25,585 nt of DNA from DASYAN01 sp034431765 (GCA_034431765.1 DAOUDD010000205.1:1-25585), one strand, 5' to 3'; shown: positions 8,251 through 15,822, counted from the first letter of the stretch. Notes: generated from the letters alone by a model not told the origin. Made by a program: numbers and translations.

Positions 8251-9687
8251 ATGTCCGGCGCATACTGGCCTACCACATTGCTGACTAATGCCTGGATGGG
8301 CGATGCTCCTGTTACAGCTCCTGGCAGTCGCGTCTCCATCAGGGCAAGAGCATGGACGCTACGCTCTCAGCAACCAATCGTGCAACACTTCTTACGCGTC
8401 CCACCTCCCCTTGACCTGACCGATTGGCGCAATCCACGCGTCGGTTGGGGACTCGTGCTCGTTGAACGAGACGATATGACACCAGCACAGCTTGCCTCAG
8501 CGGACGACGCCCCCGAACCCATCCAGGCTCTTGTTAAAGCACGCGGTAATGCCCCTGTTTTTCGCTATCGACCAGGTTCGCCCAATCGCTTCGCGTTTCT
8601 GCGCAACTACGCTACCAGCAGAGATGTGCCGATCAGCGGTTCTCCGCGAGGGCTTGCCGCCGATGCGCTCCCTCACTACTTGCTCATCTACGGCTCTCCG
8701 GCTGAAATCCCCTGGCAGTTGCAGTACACACTCAACACAACTTGCGCAGTCGGGCGGCTGGACCTGCAAGGAATTGCGCTGGAGCACTACATCCAGGCGC
8801 TTCTCACAGAGTGGTGCGACGCCAGGTCACAGATCGACCAGGCCGTAATGTGGGCTGTCGATCACGACCCGAACGATATCTCCCACCTCATGCGCGATGC
8901 TATTGCAGCTAGCGTCTTCACCGATTGGCAAGGGGATACAACGCTCAGAGCGAACGCGCTCTTCCTGGACGGTAGCCAGCAGCAGGCCAGCGGAGCAGCG
9001 CTGCAGACAGCCCTTGTAGAGAGACGGCCCGCGCTGGTCGTCACTACCAGTCACGGCCAGACCGGACCGCTCTCAGACAAAGCGCTCATGAGAGCATACC
9101 TCGGCGTCCCCGTTGCGCAGGACTTCCAGGCGCTTGACATCGCTCAATTGCTCTCGCACTGGCAACCCGATGGCGCGATCTGGTATGCACACGCCTGCTG
9201 CTCCGCGGGTGGTGATGCTAGCAGCAGCTACGGCTGCATCGGACAGGCAAACTCAGCACTATGCCTGATTGAGGCCGGTTCTCCTATCGACCAGGTGCTT
9301 CAGGGAGTCGCTAGCCTGGGTTCGCAGGTCGCGCCACTTCCCACCGCCCTGCTTGGCGCATCCAGGCCGCTGCGTGCCTTCATCGGACATGTCGAGCCAA
9401 CATTCGATTGGACGATTCGCCAGCCCGAGACTGGTCAATACCTCACCAGCCCCATCCGGCAGATATTCTACAACAACATCTATCAGCCGCAGCCCGTCGG
9501 CCTGGCGCTCCGTCCCTTCTACGCCTCGCTCGCCACACTCTACAGCGAGCACGAGGCCGCCTTCCGCGCTTACAGCCAGGGAGAGGACACCATTGGCACA
9601 CTGCTCTACACCCAACTCGCGGCCCGTGACATTCAAAACATGGTGCTCCTGGGCGATCCTACTGCAACGCTGCCACAGCTTCCATAA
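8251..9687 (+). CDS. C25/caspase-like cysteine peptidase domain protein
   Basis: The 478-residue soluble protein looks like a caspase-fold peptidase related to the gingipain (C25) group. Evidence: HYLLIYGSPAEIPWQLQY followed by AVGRL (142-170), close to the GDP-x-x-IP...GRL pattern of such proteins; a strand ending in catalytic-type His, ALVVTTSHG (His268); a second strand ending in a Cys pair, GAIWYAHACCSAGG (Cys316/Cys317); and the C-terminal MVLLGDPTATL (464-474), typical of C25-like domains. No signal peptide is present, so it acts inside the cell, unlike secreted gingipains. GGAGGATAT directly precedes the ATG. It is the third gene of the CHAT operon and could be the executioner or a proenzyme activated by the CHAT protease. 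Which Cys is the nucleophile is not decidable here. Confidence 0.78.
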   Translation: MSGAYWPTTLLTNAWMGDAPVTAPGSRVSIRARAWTLRSQQPIVQHFLRVPPPLDLTDWRNPRVGWGLVLVERDDMTPAQLASADDAPEPIQALVKARGNAPVFRYRPGSPNRFAFLRNYATSRDVPISGSPRGLAADALPHYLLIYGSPAEIPWQLQYTLNTTCAVGRLDLQGIALEHYIQALLTEWCDARSQIDQAVMWAVDHDPNDISHLMRDAIAASVFTDWQGDTTLRANALFLDGSQQQASGAALQTALVERRPALVVTTSHGQTGPLSDKALMRAYLGVPVAQDFQALDIAQLLSHWQPDGAIWYAHACCSAGGDASSSYGCIGQANSALCLIEAGSPIDQVLQGVASLGSQVAPLPTALLGASRPLRAFIGHVEPTFDWTIRQPETGQYLTSPIRQIFYNNIYQPQPVGLALRPFYASLATLYSEHEAAFRAYSQGEDTIGTLLYTQLAARDIQNMVLLGDPTATLPQLP

Positions 9688-9787
9688 AACTAGAAAGAGG
9701 ATCGCGTTATAGCAGGAGATGGCGGTCTTACTCTCCAATACCGAGGTTCACAGCCCGCTCAACAAAGTAAAACTTGCAGCTACACTT

Positions 9788-10159
9788 TCATTCCGGTGAG
9801 TTCATCTGCAAGAGCAGATTATGTACATCCTCAGGAGCTACTAACTTTCCAATCAGACGAAAACGCCTGACGGTTTTTCGCACAAGCTCCACATCAATAT
9901 CATCTGCAAACTGACAGATTCCTATCACAAAAATGTGATGGTATCGCTCTTGCTTCAATGCATCTAACAGGGTGTCAAGGGTAAAAAGAGCTTTTCCTAC
10001 TACCCAGGTGTTGCTAATGGCATCTTTCTCAGAAGAAATATTCTTTGATAGAACTGGTGAACTTTGTCTGCTCTCTCCGCGCGCTTCTGCAAGGAGTCCT
10101 TGTGATGCATCTGGAGCCAACGAGGATGAATGGAAGGAAAAAGTAACAAAGGCTGTCAT
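9788..10159 (-). CDS. hypothetical protein or remnant, unrecognised
   Basis: I do not recognise this 123-residue frame. The C-terminal 75 residues look like real protein, with alternating hydrophobic strands and helices (WVVGKALFTLDTLLDAL, YHHIFVIGICQFADD, VRRFRLIGKLVAPEDVHNLLLQ), while the first 45 are Ser-rich. The frame stays open for about 20 codons upstream of the ATG without another Met, and the only ribosome-binding-like sequence (GAGG) is two bases from the ATG, too close. It may therefore be the tail of a gene whose 5' end has decayed. It faces the CHAT operon tail to tail, about 100 bases away. Confidence 0.35.
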   Translation of the reverse strand: MTAFVTFSFHSSSLAPDASQGLLAEARGESRQSSPVLSKNISSEKDAISNTWVVGKALFTLDTLLDALKQERYHHIFVIGICQFADDIDVELVRKTVRRFRLIGKLVAPEDVHNLLLQMNSPE

Positions 10160-10398
10160 AACCTCACGCTTATTATCAGCAGGTGGTCTCTGCTGATATG
10201 TTTGAGGTGGAAGAAGGGATTACGACCTGTGCTCTCCTTGAGGCTGTTCCTCTCGTTTTGGTATACCGCAACTATGAGAGAACCAGGAACGCAACAAATT
10301 TATAGAGTCCATGGCGTGCCCATCTCGCATGTTCCGAAAAAGATTCTCGTTTACAATGAACAGTTGAATTGTACACAGGACGACGTGACAAGTAACCA

Positions 10399-10427
10399 TT
10401 GAAAAAACGGGATGTTTCTTGTATAAT
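10399..10427 (+). promoter_or_regulatory. sigma70-type promoter without an evident gene
   Basis: TTGAAA (10399-10404), a 17-base spacer and TATAAT (10422-10427) make a near-consensus housekeeping promoter. Downstream on the same strand there is no supported gene; the frame from 10439 is unconvincing and runs antisense to the PhyH remnant. It could drive a small RNA, an antisense transcript, or be left over from a lost gene. Confidence 0.5.
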
Positions 10428-10594
10428 AGTTCTCAGGGATGGAGACCTATTTAGGGGCAAGGAGGCCTCTGTATCGTCAACGAGTTCAGACACCATCCAA
10501 AGATAGAACGCGCCCACAACTTCTACGTTTACAACGCCTTTTTTGTCCTCATCATGTACAGACATCGAAACTCATCGTTGTATGTGCGACAAAG

Positions 10595-10639
10595 AGAGTG
10601 CCTGAAATTCTTTCCCTCTCGTCTAATTCCAGACACTCT
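10595..10639 (-). terminator. hairpin downstream of the PhyH remnant
   Basis: Arms 10595-10609 and 10625-10639 pair at 13 of 15 positions (AGAGTGCCTGAAATT with its near reverse complement) around a 15-base loop. It lies about 35 bases beyond the stop of the dioxygenase remnant on the minus strand and could be its terminator, although the following T-run is short. Confidence 0.35.
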
Positions 10640-10673
10640 CAAAAGCGCCATTGCCCTTCGCCTAGCAGAGACA

Positions 10674-11090
10674 CTAGATGTATTTATTGTAGCCAAGCGC
10701 TGGACGCAGATTCACCTCTTCCTGAGCATCCGGCCAGGCAACACCGTACTCGGCTGGAGGCTGATACGCATAAGGTATCTCCCCGTGTGCATACGAAGCG
10801 CTTCTACGGGCATCAACTGCACGCATCAGTAAGCGATAGCGGTCACGAATCCATGTGTCAGTTACAGGATGTTCTGGTCGTGGACCACCTTGTCGCAATA
10901 GTTCATGCATAGACTGAAAATCGTAATACAGCGTTCGGCGCAAATGCTCCCCCTTGCTGCGTGGCGAGCCATGAACAAGGCGAATATTGTGCAGCATCAC
11001 ATCTCCAGCCTTTACAGATGAATAGAAAATACCATGTCTCTCCTTCCGCTTTTTAGCAACGGATTGAGAATAGAAATATAACAGGGGCAT
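10674..11090 (-). pseudogene. phytanoyl-CoA dioxygenase (PhyH) family, C-terminal fragment
   Basis: The 138-residue frame carries the distal half of a non-haem Fe(II)/2-oxoglutarate oxygenase of the PhyH family. The block AGDVMLHNIRLVHGSPRSKG (28-47) gives the distal iron-ligand His, and LRRTLYYDF the Arg that binds 2-oxoglutarate. The family usually has 250-300 residues; the proximal HxD iron ligands and the N-terminal half are absent, and nothing upstream supplies them. It cannot be an active enzyme as it stands. An AAGGAGG lies 13 bases before the ATG at 11090, so a short product might still be translated, but I regard it as a 5'-deleted gene. Confidence 0.7.
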
Positions 11091-11319
11091 AGCTTCTGTG
11101 ACCCTCCTTGTACAAGAGAATCGTCGAACAGGTTGTCTCCCCTAACGCTTGCTTCACATCAGAAGCTTTCCCCCTGCTACTCCTTTCATTCTCATCAAGT
11201 TCTAGCAGAGCGAGCCGAAATGCATGCGCACATTTCATCACTCTCCCACTATCACCCTTCCACTTTCCCCTCACTATCCACAGTACGTCTATTCCCCACA
11301 TTTGGGAGGAGCAACGAAC

Positions 11320-11889
11320 ATGACAGTATGGCAACTACTCGGACTCATCTTTCTCGCAGGCGGCCTGGGAGGATTGATGAATAGCTTTCTCAACGACAAA
11401 GGTCTCATTCTCCCACACAGTGTCCCCAAAGGAGACGGGACCAACATTCTCCTGCCCGGCTTCATCGGCAACATCATCGTCGGCAGCACCGCCTCCACCG
11501 TCTCCTGGCTGCTCTACGGACCGATCAGCCAGCTAGGGATCACGCTGTCCAGCGCTTCAATCACACTGGCGGCTTTAGGCAGCGCTGTTATGGTCGGCAT
11601 GACTGGCTCTGGTTGGTTGAACAACGCCATCGACAAAAACGTTATGCGTGCAGCGGCGGCAAATGCTGCAATCGGCTCCTCTGATCCCATTGCAGCACGG
11701 GAGATGCTTCAGGCTCAACCGCTCGACGCATTCAAGATTGCCCAGGGTATGAGTGGTGTTTCAGATAGTTGCGCACCCCTCTCCACTTACACGAACACAA
11801 CCTCTCCTACCACCACAACCATACCAGAGGTTCCTTCACCATCCTTAACCAGCACACCCATCTCATCCAACACGCGAATACAGGAATAG
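11320..11889 (+). CDS. small integral membrane protein, unknown function
   Basis: The 189-residue protein has three hydrophobic segments in its first 105 residues: WQLLGLIFLAGGLGGLMNSF, the LLPGFIGNIIVGSTASTVSWLLYG region and ITLSSASITLAALGSAVMVG. A 40-residue Ser/Thr/Pro-rich tail ends the protein. The pattern of a Gly-rich first helix, a short loop with ILP, then PGFIGNIIVG is one I associate with a small uncharacterised family of bacterial membrane proteins, but I cannot name it. The frame is open further upstream, but the ATG at 11320 has GGGAGGAG at ideal spacing. It stands alone, with an alternative-hairpin region directly downstream. Confidence 0.75.
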   Translation: MTVWQLLGLIFLAGGLGGLMNSFLNDKGLILPHSVPKGDGTNILLPGFIGNIIVGSTASTVSWLLYGPISQLGITLSSASITLAALGSAVMVGMTGSGWLNNAIDKNVMRAAAANAAIGSSDPIAAREMLQAQPLDAFKIAQGMSGVSDSCAPLSTYTNTTSPTTTTIPEVPSPSLTSTPISSNTRIQE

Positions 11890-11906
11890 CAACCTTCCTT
11901 GCCTCA

Positions 11907-11958
11907 CTTCGGCTTTGGGTGACAATACGCGAAGCCGAGGATAGAGTCTCCTCGGCTT
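11907..11958 (+). terminator. mutually exclusive hairpins after the membrane protein gene
   Basis: A 10-bp perfect stem (11932-11941 with 11949-11958, AAGCCGAGGA and its complement) follows the stop by about 40 bases. The left arm can instead pair with CTTCGGCTT at 11907-11915, so two hairpins compete. There is no T-run on either side. It may terminate this gene or, read from the other side, the convergent kinase gene. Confidence 0.5.
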
Positions 11959-12016
11959 GCTCCCCTACAGAGGTATCGCACAATGAACACAACACACTCA
12001 ATACACAAAAACTACA

Positions 12017-12931
12017 CTACCATTTTATCTCTGCCAGTAACTCCGCGCACGCCAGAGCATCCCACCCGACACATTCGGCATCCTCAAAACCCCACCATGC
12101 CGAGAGGACAGCCTGTGCGAATCCCCAATCGCGCACACGTGCACGCTGGAAGCCAAGCCGCTCTGCCAGTCCATCCACGCGCCGCGCCAGTATCCGCTCA
12201 GGATGAGGCAAACGCAACAGATCCGGCAAGGGATTACGCAGCAGCGCACCAATCTCGTAAGATGGCTCACCAATCAGCCCCTTCGGATCGACCGCAACCC
12301 ACCTTTCATTTGTCGTCGCGAGAATATTGTCGTGATGGAGGTCACCATGCAAAAGTACATGTTCAGCACTAGAACCCTCAAGCTCAGCATACAATCGCTC
12401 CGCTCGCTCAATAAGCTTCACCGGAAAAGGACCCGTTCCACCGTCAAAGCAGCGACGCAAACGCTCGAAGCCCTTCTCCCAATCGTGCACAGAAGGAAAC
12501 GTATGCTCATCAGGCACCGCCCGCCACATCTGCCGCATCGTCGCAGCGGCAATTGCAATAGACTCTTCATCATCCTGCACCCTCCTCAGAGGCGTACCAG
12601 GTTGCAAACGCTCCATCAGAAACACCTCATCCCCCTCGTCCATTTCCAGGAGCCGCACCACCCCTCGCCCAGCAAAGAAACGCAACGCATCCGTCTCATG
12701 CCGGAACTCACCGGTGGGAGAATGCGCCTTCACCACCACCTCTCCCCCATCTCCACACACACCAGGAGCAACATAATGAAACGATATATTCGGAAACGGA
12801 GCATTCATCCTGATATCCCAGCGCTCCTCACACCTCCTCAGAATGTCCGGCAAACGCTCCAACCACTCCCGCCCTTCTTGCCCATGCAGCTCTATCATCG
12901 CCGCCACAAAATGCTGCGGAATCTCAAACAC
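12017..12931 (-). CDS. APH(6)-type aminoglycoside/hydroxyurea phosphotransferase family kinase
   Basis: The product belongs to the APH(6)/hydroxyurea kinase family (APH_6_hur, relatives of streptomycin 6-kinase). It shows FEIPQHF and ELHGQEGREWLERLP at the N-terminus, both typical of the family, an ATP-binding Lys in EVVVK (Lys68), the catalytic loop HGDLHHDNIL (Asp197) and the metal-binding VDPKGLIGEPSYEIG (Asp215). The frame extends to 13102, but the family's N-terminus and an AAGAGG six bases upstream point to the GTG at 12931, giving 304 residues, the usual length. It would phosphorylate a small hydroxylated substrate in the cytoplasm; whether it gives streptomycin resistance cannot be told, as many relatives in soil bacteria are uncharacterised. 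It appears to be a single-gene unit. Confidence 0.85.
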   Translation of the reverse strand: MFEIPQHFVAAMIELHGQEGREWLERLPDILRRCEERWDIRMNAPFPNISFHYVAPGVCGDGGEVVVKAHSPTGEFRHETDALRFFAGRGVVRLLEMDEGDEVFLMERLQPGTPLRRVQDDEESIAIAAATMRQMWRAVPDEHTFPSVHDWEKGFERLRRCFDGGTGPFPVKLIERAERLYAELEGSSAEHVLLHGDLHHDNILATTNERWVAVDPKGLIGEPSYEIGALLRNPLPDLLRLPHPERILARRVDGLAERLGFQRARVRDWGFAQAVLSAWWGFEDAECVGWDALACAELLAEIKW

Positions 12932-13281
12932 ACAACACCTCTTTCCTCTAATGGCATATATTCCACAAAACAATCGCCCTGACAACTCTCGTAAAAGTGC
13001 CAGAACCGACCACAACAAAAAGTCTATCAAGGAAAAGCAGGTGGAGCACGAGGGAAAACCGCGAGGAAGACACATGGAGCAAAACACGCTATCCAGCAAC
13101 AAAATACCTCATTTGTCGATACACAAACGAGCTGCAACAGAATACATTTATACTGAAAGGCGTGTCAGTGTCAATACTTCGTGAACGTTAGATCCATCTT
13201 TCCTCCATAACCTCACAAAAAACGTGCCAGAAGGCAGCGATTTTGGAGACAGAAAGTATCAATTCTTCGATTTACTATCCT
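12932..13281. other. 350-base intergenic stretch upstream of the APH(6)-type gene
   Basis: I see no gene here; frames on both strands are low-complexity and lack start signals. The kinase promoter, reading left, should be near its left end: TTGTCA (complement of 12980-12985) followed by AT-rich sequence is a weak candidate. It also lies downstream of the Nudix gene, with no clear terminator. Confidence 0.4.
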
Positions 13282-13839
13282 TTACTTACTGTCCTCAATT
13301 TCTCGCCGCTGCTCGCCTGGCTGTGGTTCCCTACACCATGCCTCCCAACTTGCATGAAGCAACGATTCTGGTAACATGCCACGCTCGCGCAAGACAAGTG
13401 CCTCCTGTACTGGTATCCAGTCTGCAGGCCAGCGTACGTCTTGCTGCCATACTGCGTTACTCCTCACACCGGCAAGCGCGTCACGAATAGGTTGATGATG
13501 CCACCAGAGCAGGCGTTCAGGAAGCTTATCGGCGCAAAAATAGTCCACGTCATCGGCCTCTCCCTGTTGGGGTTGCAAGACGCCACCAACAGGTTTAGCT
13601 GCAAATACTATGTTATGGTCACCATCAATCCAGTGAGGTCTCGAATAAATCCCTAGCAGTCCGGTTAAGACCACCTGAATACCGGTCTCCTCAGAGACCT
13701 CACGAACTGCCGCTTGAGCCAATGACTCGCCTGTCTCAACCTGTCCGCCGGGCAGAGCCCACACTTTGAAATCTTCGCGCTGGATCAGTAAGATCTCTCC
13801 GTCTTTGATCACGACCACATGAACACTTAATGACAACAT
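13282..13839 (-). CDS. Nudix hydrolase
   Basis: The 185-residue protein hydrolyses nucleoside diphosphates linked to another moiety. The Nudix box is complete at residues 31-54, GGQVETGESLAQAAVREVSEETGI in shorthand GX5EX7REVXEEXGI, and provides the metal-binding Glu residues. It follows the usual VHVVVIKDGEILLIQRE strands and WALPGG. The C-terminal ~60 residues (WHHQPIRDAL... onward) are an extension beyond the core fold. The frame opens at 13884, but the ATG at 13839 has AGGAAAG five bases before it and begins at the core fold. The substrate cannot be deduced. It lies about 100 bases downstream of the MoaD-like gene on the same strand. Confidence 0.88.
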   Translation of the reverse strand: MLSLSVHVVVIKDGEILLIQREDFKVWALPGGQVETGESLAQAAVREVSEETGIQVVLTGLLGIYSRPHWIDGDHNIVFAAKPVGGVLQPQQGEADDVDYFCADKLPERLLWWHHQPIRDALAGVRSNAVWQQDVRWPADWIPVQEALVLRERGMLPESLLHASWEAWCREPQPGEQRREIEDSK

Positions 13840-13940
13840 GAGCTTTCCTGCTTTCATTAGAGTGGTATGGATATGTGAACACACCTTTTAACTCGTCCAT
13901 ATAATAACACAATCACATACTTTCCTGTCTAGCGCACCAA

Positions 13941-14243
13941 TCAAATACTGAACGTCGTAGGCAGCACAATAACCTCCTGCCCTGACTTCAGCTCTGTCTT
14001 CAGGCCACTTTCGCCCCTGATCAATTGGTTATTCACAAAGATCTTGACGTGCTCACGGATGCTGCCCTGATCGGTACAGAGACGTTCCCAGATCGAAGGA
14101 TGCTGCCGCGCCAGCGATTCCAGGAGCTGCTCAATGGTGTTGGCTTTCAGCGCGATCTGACTCCTCCCCCCACTATAGGCACTTAAAGTCGAGGGCAGGC
14201 GCAATGTGACATTCGCCACTCTTTCATCGCTTACATCGCTCAT
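13941..14243 (-). CDS. MoaD/ThiS-family ubiquitin-like protein lacking C-terminal Gly-Gly
   Basis: The 100-residue product has the beta-grasp pattern of MoaD/ThiS sulfur carriers: VTLRLPSTLSAYSGG, ANTIEQLLESLARQHPSIWERL, then HVKIFVNNQLI and LKSGQEVIVLP. Family members end in Gly-Gly, which is adenylated and thiocarboxylated; this one ends LPTTFSI, so it lacks the residues needed for sulfur transfer or conjugation. The ATG at 14243 has AAGGGG seven bases upstream; the longer frame to 14258 is less likely. No molybdopterin, thiamine or E1-like gene is near. It could be a fold relative with another role, a decayed copy, or a protein needing trimming, although no internal GG sits near the end. 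Confidence 0.8.
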   Translation of the reverse strand: MSDVSDERVANVTLRLPSTLSAYSGGRSQIALKANTIEQLLESLARQHPSIWERLCTDQGSIREHVKIFVNNQLIRGESGLKTELKSGQEVIVLPTTFSI

Positions 14244-14329
14244 AATACACCCCTTCATTTCCTGTGGTTAGGCGGCTCAGACAGCAAAATCCTACGGTTG
14301 ACAAACATATGTTCAAATAGTGTAGCAGC

Positions 14330-14358
14330 ATTATACGAGCAAACAACCAAAATAGCAA
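14330..14358 (-). promoter_or_regulatory. promoter for the MoaD-like gene
   Basis: On the minus strand TTGCTA (14358-14353) and TATAAT (14335-14330) are separated by 17 bases. Transcription would begin near 14322, about 80 bases before the ATG. A 10-bp palindrome, AACATATGTT (14304-14313), lies just downstream of the start site and could be an operator. Confidence 0.4.
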
Positions 14359-14561
14359 ACATTTTCCTGGCTATAAGAAGCTTTCTCAGTTAAGCAACCG
14401 TGCAGACATTTCCGGTTGCGTAAGAATGTATTCTACTCGAAGCAACACCCCTCGTCAATTATCAGAAGCTTCAATTTTTCCACGTCTGCTATGCTTTTAT
14501 GATACATGTACTCTCTACAATAGCTCCCATCGTCTCTCTTCTGCCTGTACCGATAACTCAT

Positions 14562-14591
14562 AGGATTGTATTGACATGTCAATACAATCCT
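14562..14591. promoter_or_regulatory. perfect 30-bp palindrome, probable operator
   Basis: The half-site AGGATTGTATTGACA is followed directly by its exact reverse complement, with no spacer. The palindrome includes the -35 box of the promoter of the small XRE regulator, so a dimer bound here would block that promoter. Autoregulation by the XRE protein is the simplest reading; binding by another regulator is possible. Confidence 0.85.
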
Positions 14592-14599
14592 GCTACACT
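14571..14599 (+). promoter_or_regulatory. promoter of the XRE regulator (and perhaps map)
   Basis: TTGACA (14571-14576), 17 bases, then TACACT (14594-14599), with TG one base before the -10 (14591-14592). The consensus -35 is embedded in the 30-bp palindrome. The expected start site is near 14606, giving a short leader with the ribosome binding site GAGGAGG at 14633-14639. Confidence 0.7.
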
Positions 14600-14649
14600 A
14601 CCCTCAATTCGAGAGGGAGAGAGAGCCGACAGAGGAGGAAGATACGCCG

Positions 14650-14922
14650 ATGACCATTCATTGCAAGCTACGGCTATTGCTGGCCCGTGTCAATGTGGAA
14701 CGCGCCAGAAAAGGCGTTCCTACACTGAGTTTGCGTCGCCTCGCGGAGGAGAGCGGCGTCTCTTTGAGTGTGCTTGCAGCTTTACATACAGGCAAGAGTC
14801 AACGCATCGACTACACTACCATTGATCATCTCCTTACTTACTTTAATCAGTACTTTTCCGTGACAACGACGGATCTGCTCTCCTGGGAACAGCCTCAGGA
14901 CGCCGACCTCAGCGTCTCTTAG
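14650..14922 (+). CDS. small XRE-family HTH regulator
   Basis: The 90-residue protein is almost entirely a Cro/C1-type helix-turn-helix domain of the small HTH_26 kind: LRLLLARVNVERARKG, TLSLRRLAEESGVSLSVLAAL (recognition region about residues 27-46), then the IDYTTIDHLLTYFNQYF helix. There is no ligand or dimerisation domain beyond the last 20 residues. A strong GAGGAGGAAG precedes the ATG. Its promoter carries a perfect palindrome over the -35 box, suggesting that it represses itself. It lies 104 bases upstream of map on the same strand with no terminator between, so it may be co-transcribed with map and influence its expression. Confidence 0.85.
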   Translation: MTIHCKLRLLLARVNVERARKGVPTLSLRRLAEESGVSLSVLAALHTGKSQRIDYTTIDHLLTYFNQYFSVTTTDLLSWEQPQDADLSVS

Positions 14923-14933
14923 CAAACGTTTGC
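14922..14933. promoter_or_regulatory. 12-bp palindrome between the XRE gene and map
   Basis: GCAAACGTTTGC overlaps the last base of the XRE stop codon. It matches the core of LacI/PurR-type operators. A second palindrome, CTCTTTAAAGAG, lies at 14975-14986. Either may regulate map, but short palindromes occur by chance. Confidence 0.25.
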
Positions 14934-15026
14934 AATCCGCTCAAGGAGAAGATTACGTTGCTCTCCAGGATATGCTCTTTAAAGAGAGAACGTACGCACG
15001 CGAAAAAATGAAGGGAATTTACGAGT

Positions 15027-15815
15027 ATGGCCGTTTTATTGAAATCACGTAAAGAGATCGCACAGCTCCGCGAGTCCGGGCGACTCGTGGCAGAGACATT
15101 CGAGGTGCTACGCCCCCATGTTGTCCCCGGCACCTCGACGCTGGAGCTGGATCGCATCGCCGAAGACTATATTCTCAGCAAAGGAGGGACGCCTATTTAT
15201 AAAGGCTACGGCGCACGACCAGGTCGCAATGGTCAGCCGGGCGTCCCTCCATTTCCCGCTACAATCTGCGTGGCGGTGAACGATGTTATCTGTCACGGCA
15301 TCCCGCGCGAGGATGAGAAGCTGCGCGAGGGCGATATCATCGGGGTTGACATTGGAGTCCTCTACCACAATTGGGTAGGTGATGCGTGCATGAGCTATGG
15401 GGTCGGCCAGCTCGATAGCGAGTCGCAACGACTTCTGGAAGTCGCCGAGCACTGCCGTGACCTGGGGATCGCGCAGTCACGGGCCAACAAACGTCTTGGG
15501 GACATCGGTGCGGCAATTCAGGAGTATGCAGAGGCGAACGGCTTCTCTACCGTCACCGAATGGTACGGACATGGCGTCGGTCACTCCCTTCACGAAGACC
15601 CGACTGTACCCCACTACGGCAGAGCTGGCACAGGCATGCGCCTGCAAAAGGGCATGGTATTCACCGTCGAACCTATGATTAACGCCGGCAAAGCAACCAC
15701 GCGCATCATGAATGACCGCTGGACCGTCAGAACGGCCGATGGCTCGCGCTCCGCTCAATTCGAGCACACCCTCGCCGTCACCGACGGAGCACCAGAGCTG
15801 CTCACGACGCTCTAA
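15027..15815 (+). CDS. map: type I methionine aminopeptidase
   Basis: The cytoplasmic metalloenzyme removes the initiator Met from nascent proteins. All expected residues are visible in the 262-residue sequence: substrate-contact His90 (DVICHGIP), metal ligands Asp108 (GVDIG), Asp119 (VGDAC), His186 (GHGVGHSLHEDP), Glu215 (FTVEPM) and Glu246 (AQFEHT). Spacing between Asp108 and Asp119 (11) and Glu215 and Glu246 (31) matches E. coli Map. A Gly/Pro-rich insertion (about residues 62-76, GARPGRNGQPGVPP) precedes FPATICVAVN. The ATG has AAGGGA at somewhat long spacing. It lies away from the ribosomal-protein cluster, next to an XRE gene, so it may be an accessory second copy. Confidence 0.95.
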   Translation: MAVLLKSRKEIAQLRESGRLVAETFEVLRPHVVPGTSTLELDRIAEDYILSKGGTPIYKGYGARPGRNGQPGVPPFPATICVAVNDVICHGIPREDEKLREGDIIGVDIGVLYHNWVGDACMSYGVGQLDSESQRLLEVAEHCRDLGIAQSRANKRLGDIGAAIQEYAEANGFSTVTEWYGHGVGHSLHEDPTVPHYGRAGTGMRLQKGMVFTVEPMINAGKATTRIMNDRWTVRTADGSRSAQFEHTLAVTDGAPELLTTL

Positions 15816-15822
15816 CATATTA

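Larger units (their letters stand above)
10160..10673. other. non-coding or decayed stretch
   Basis: No gene is supported. Overlapping frames on both strands (for example 10272-10565 and 10439-10912) lack ribosome binding sites and protein-like composition. The stretch holds a strong promoter-like sequence at 10399-10427 and an imperfect inverted repeat at 10595-10639. With remnants on both sides, it looks like an eroded region. Confidence 0.5.

Noticed and set aside
9719..9799. Short frame after the C25-like gene
   Set aside because: It has only 26 residues, and the AGGAG touches the ATG with no proper spacing.
10439..10912. 157-codon frame behind the orphan promoter
   Set aside because: Composition is Arg/His/Ser-rich without fold-like patterns and half of it is antisense to the PhyH remnant, which has clear family motifs.
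12203..12982. 259-codon frame on the plus strand
   Set aside because: It is antisense to the APH(6)-type kinase gene, whose motifs are unmistakable.
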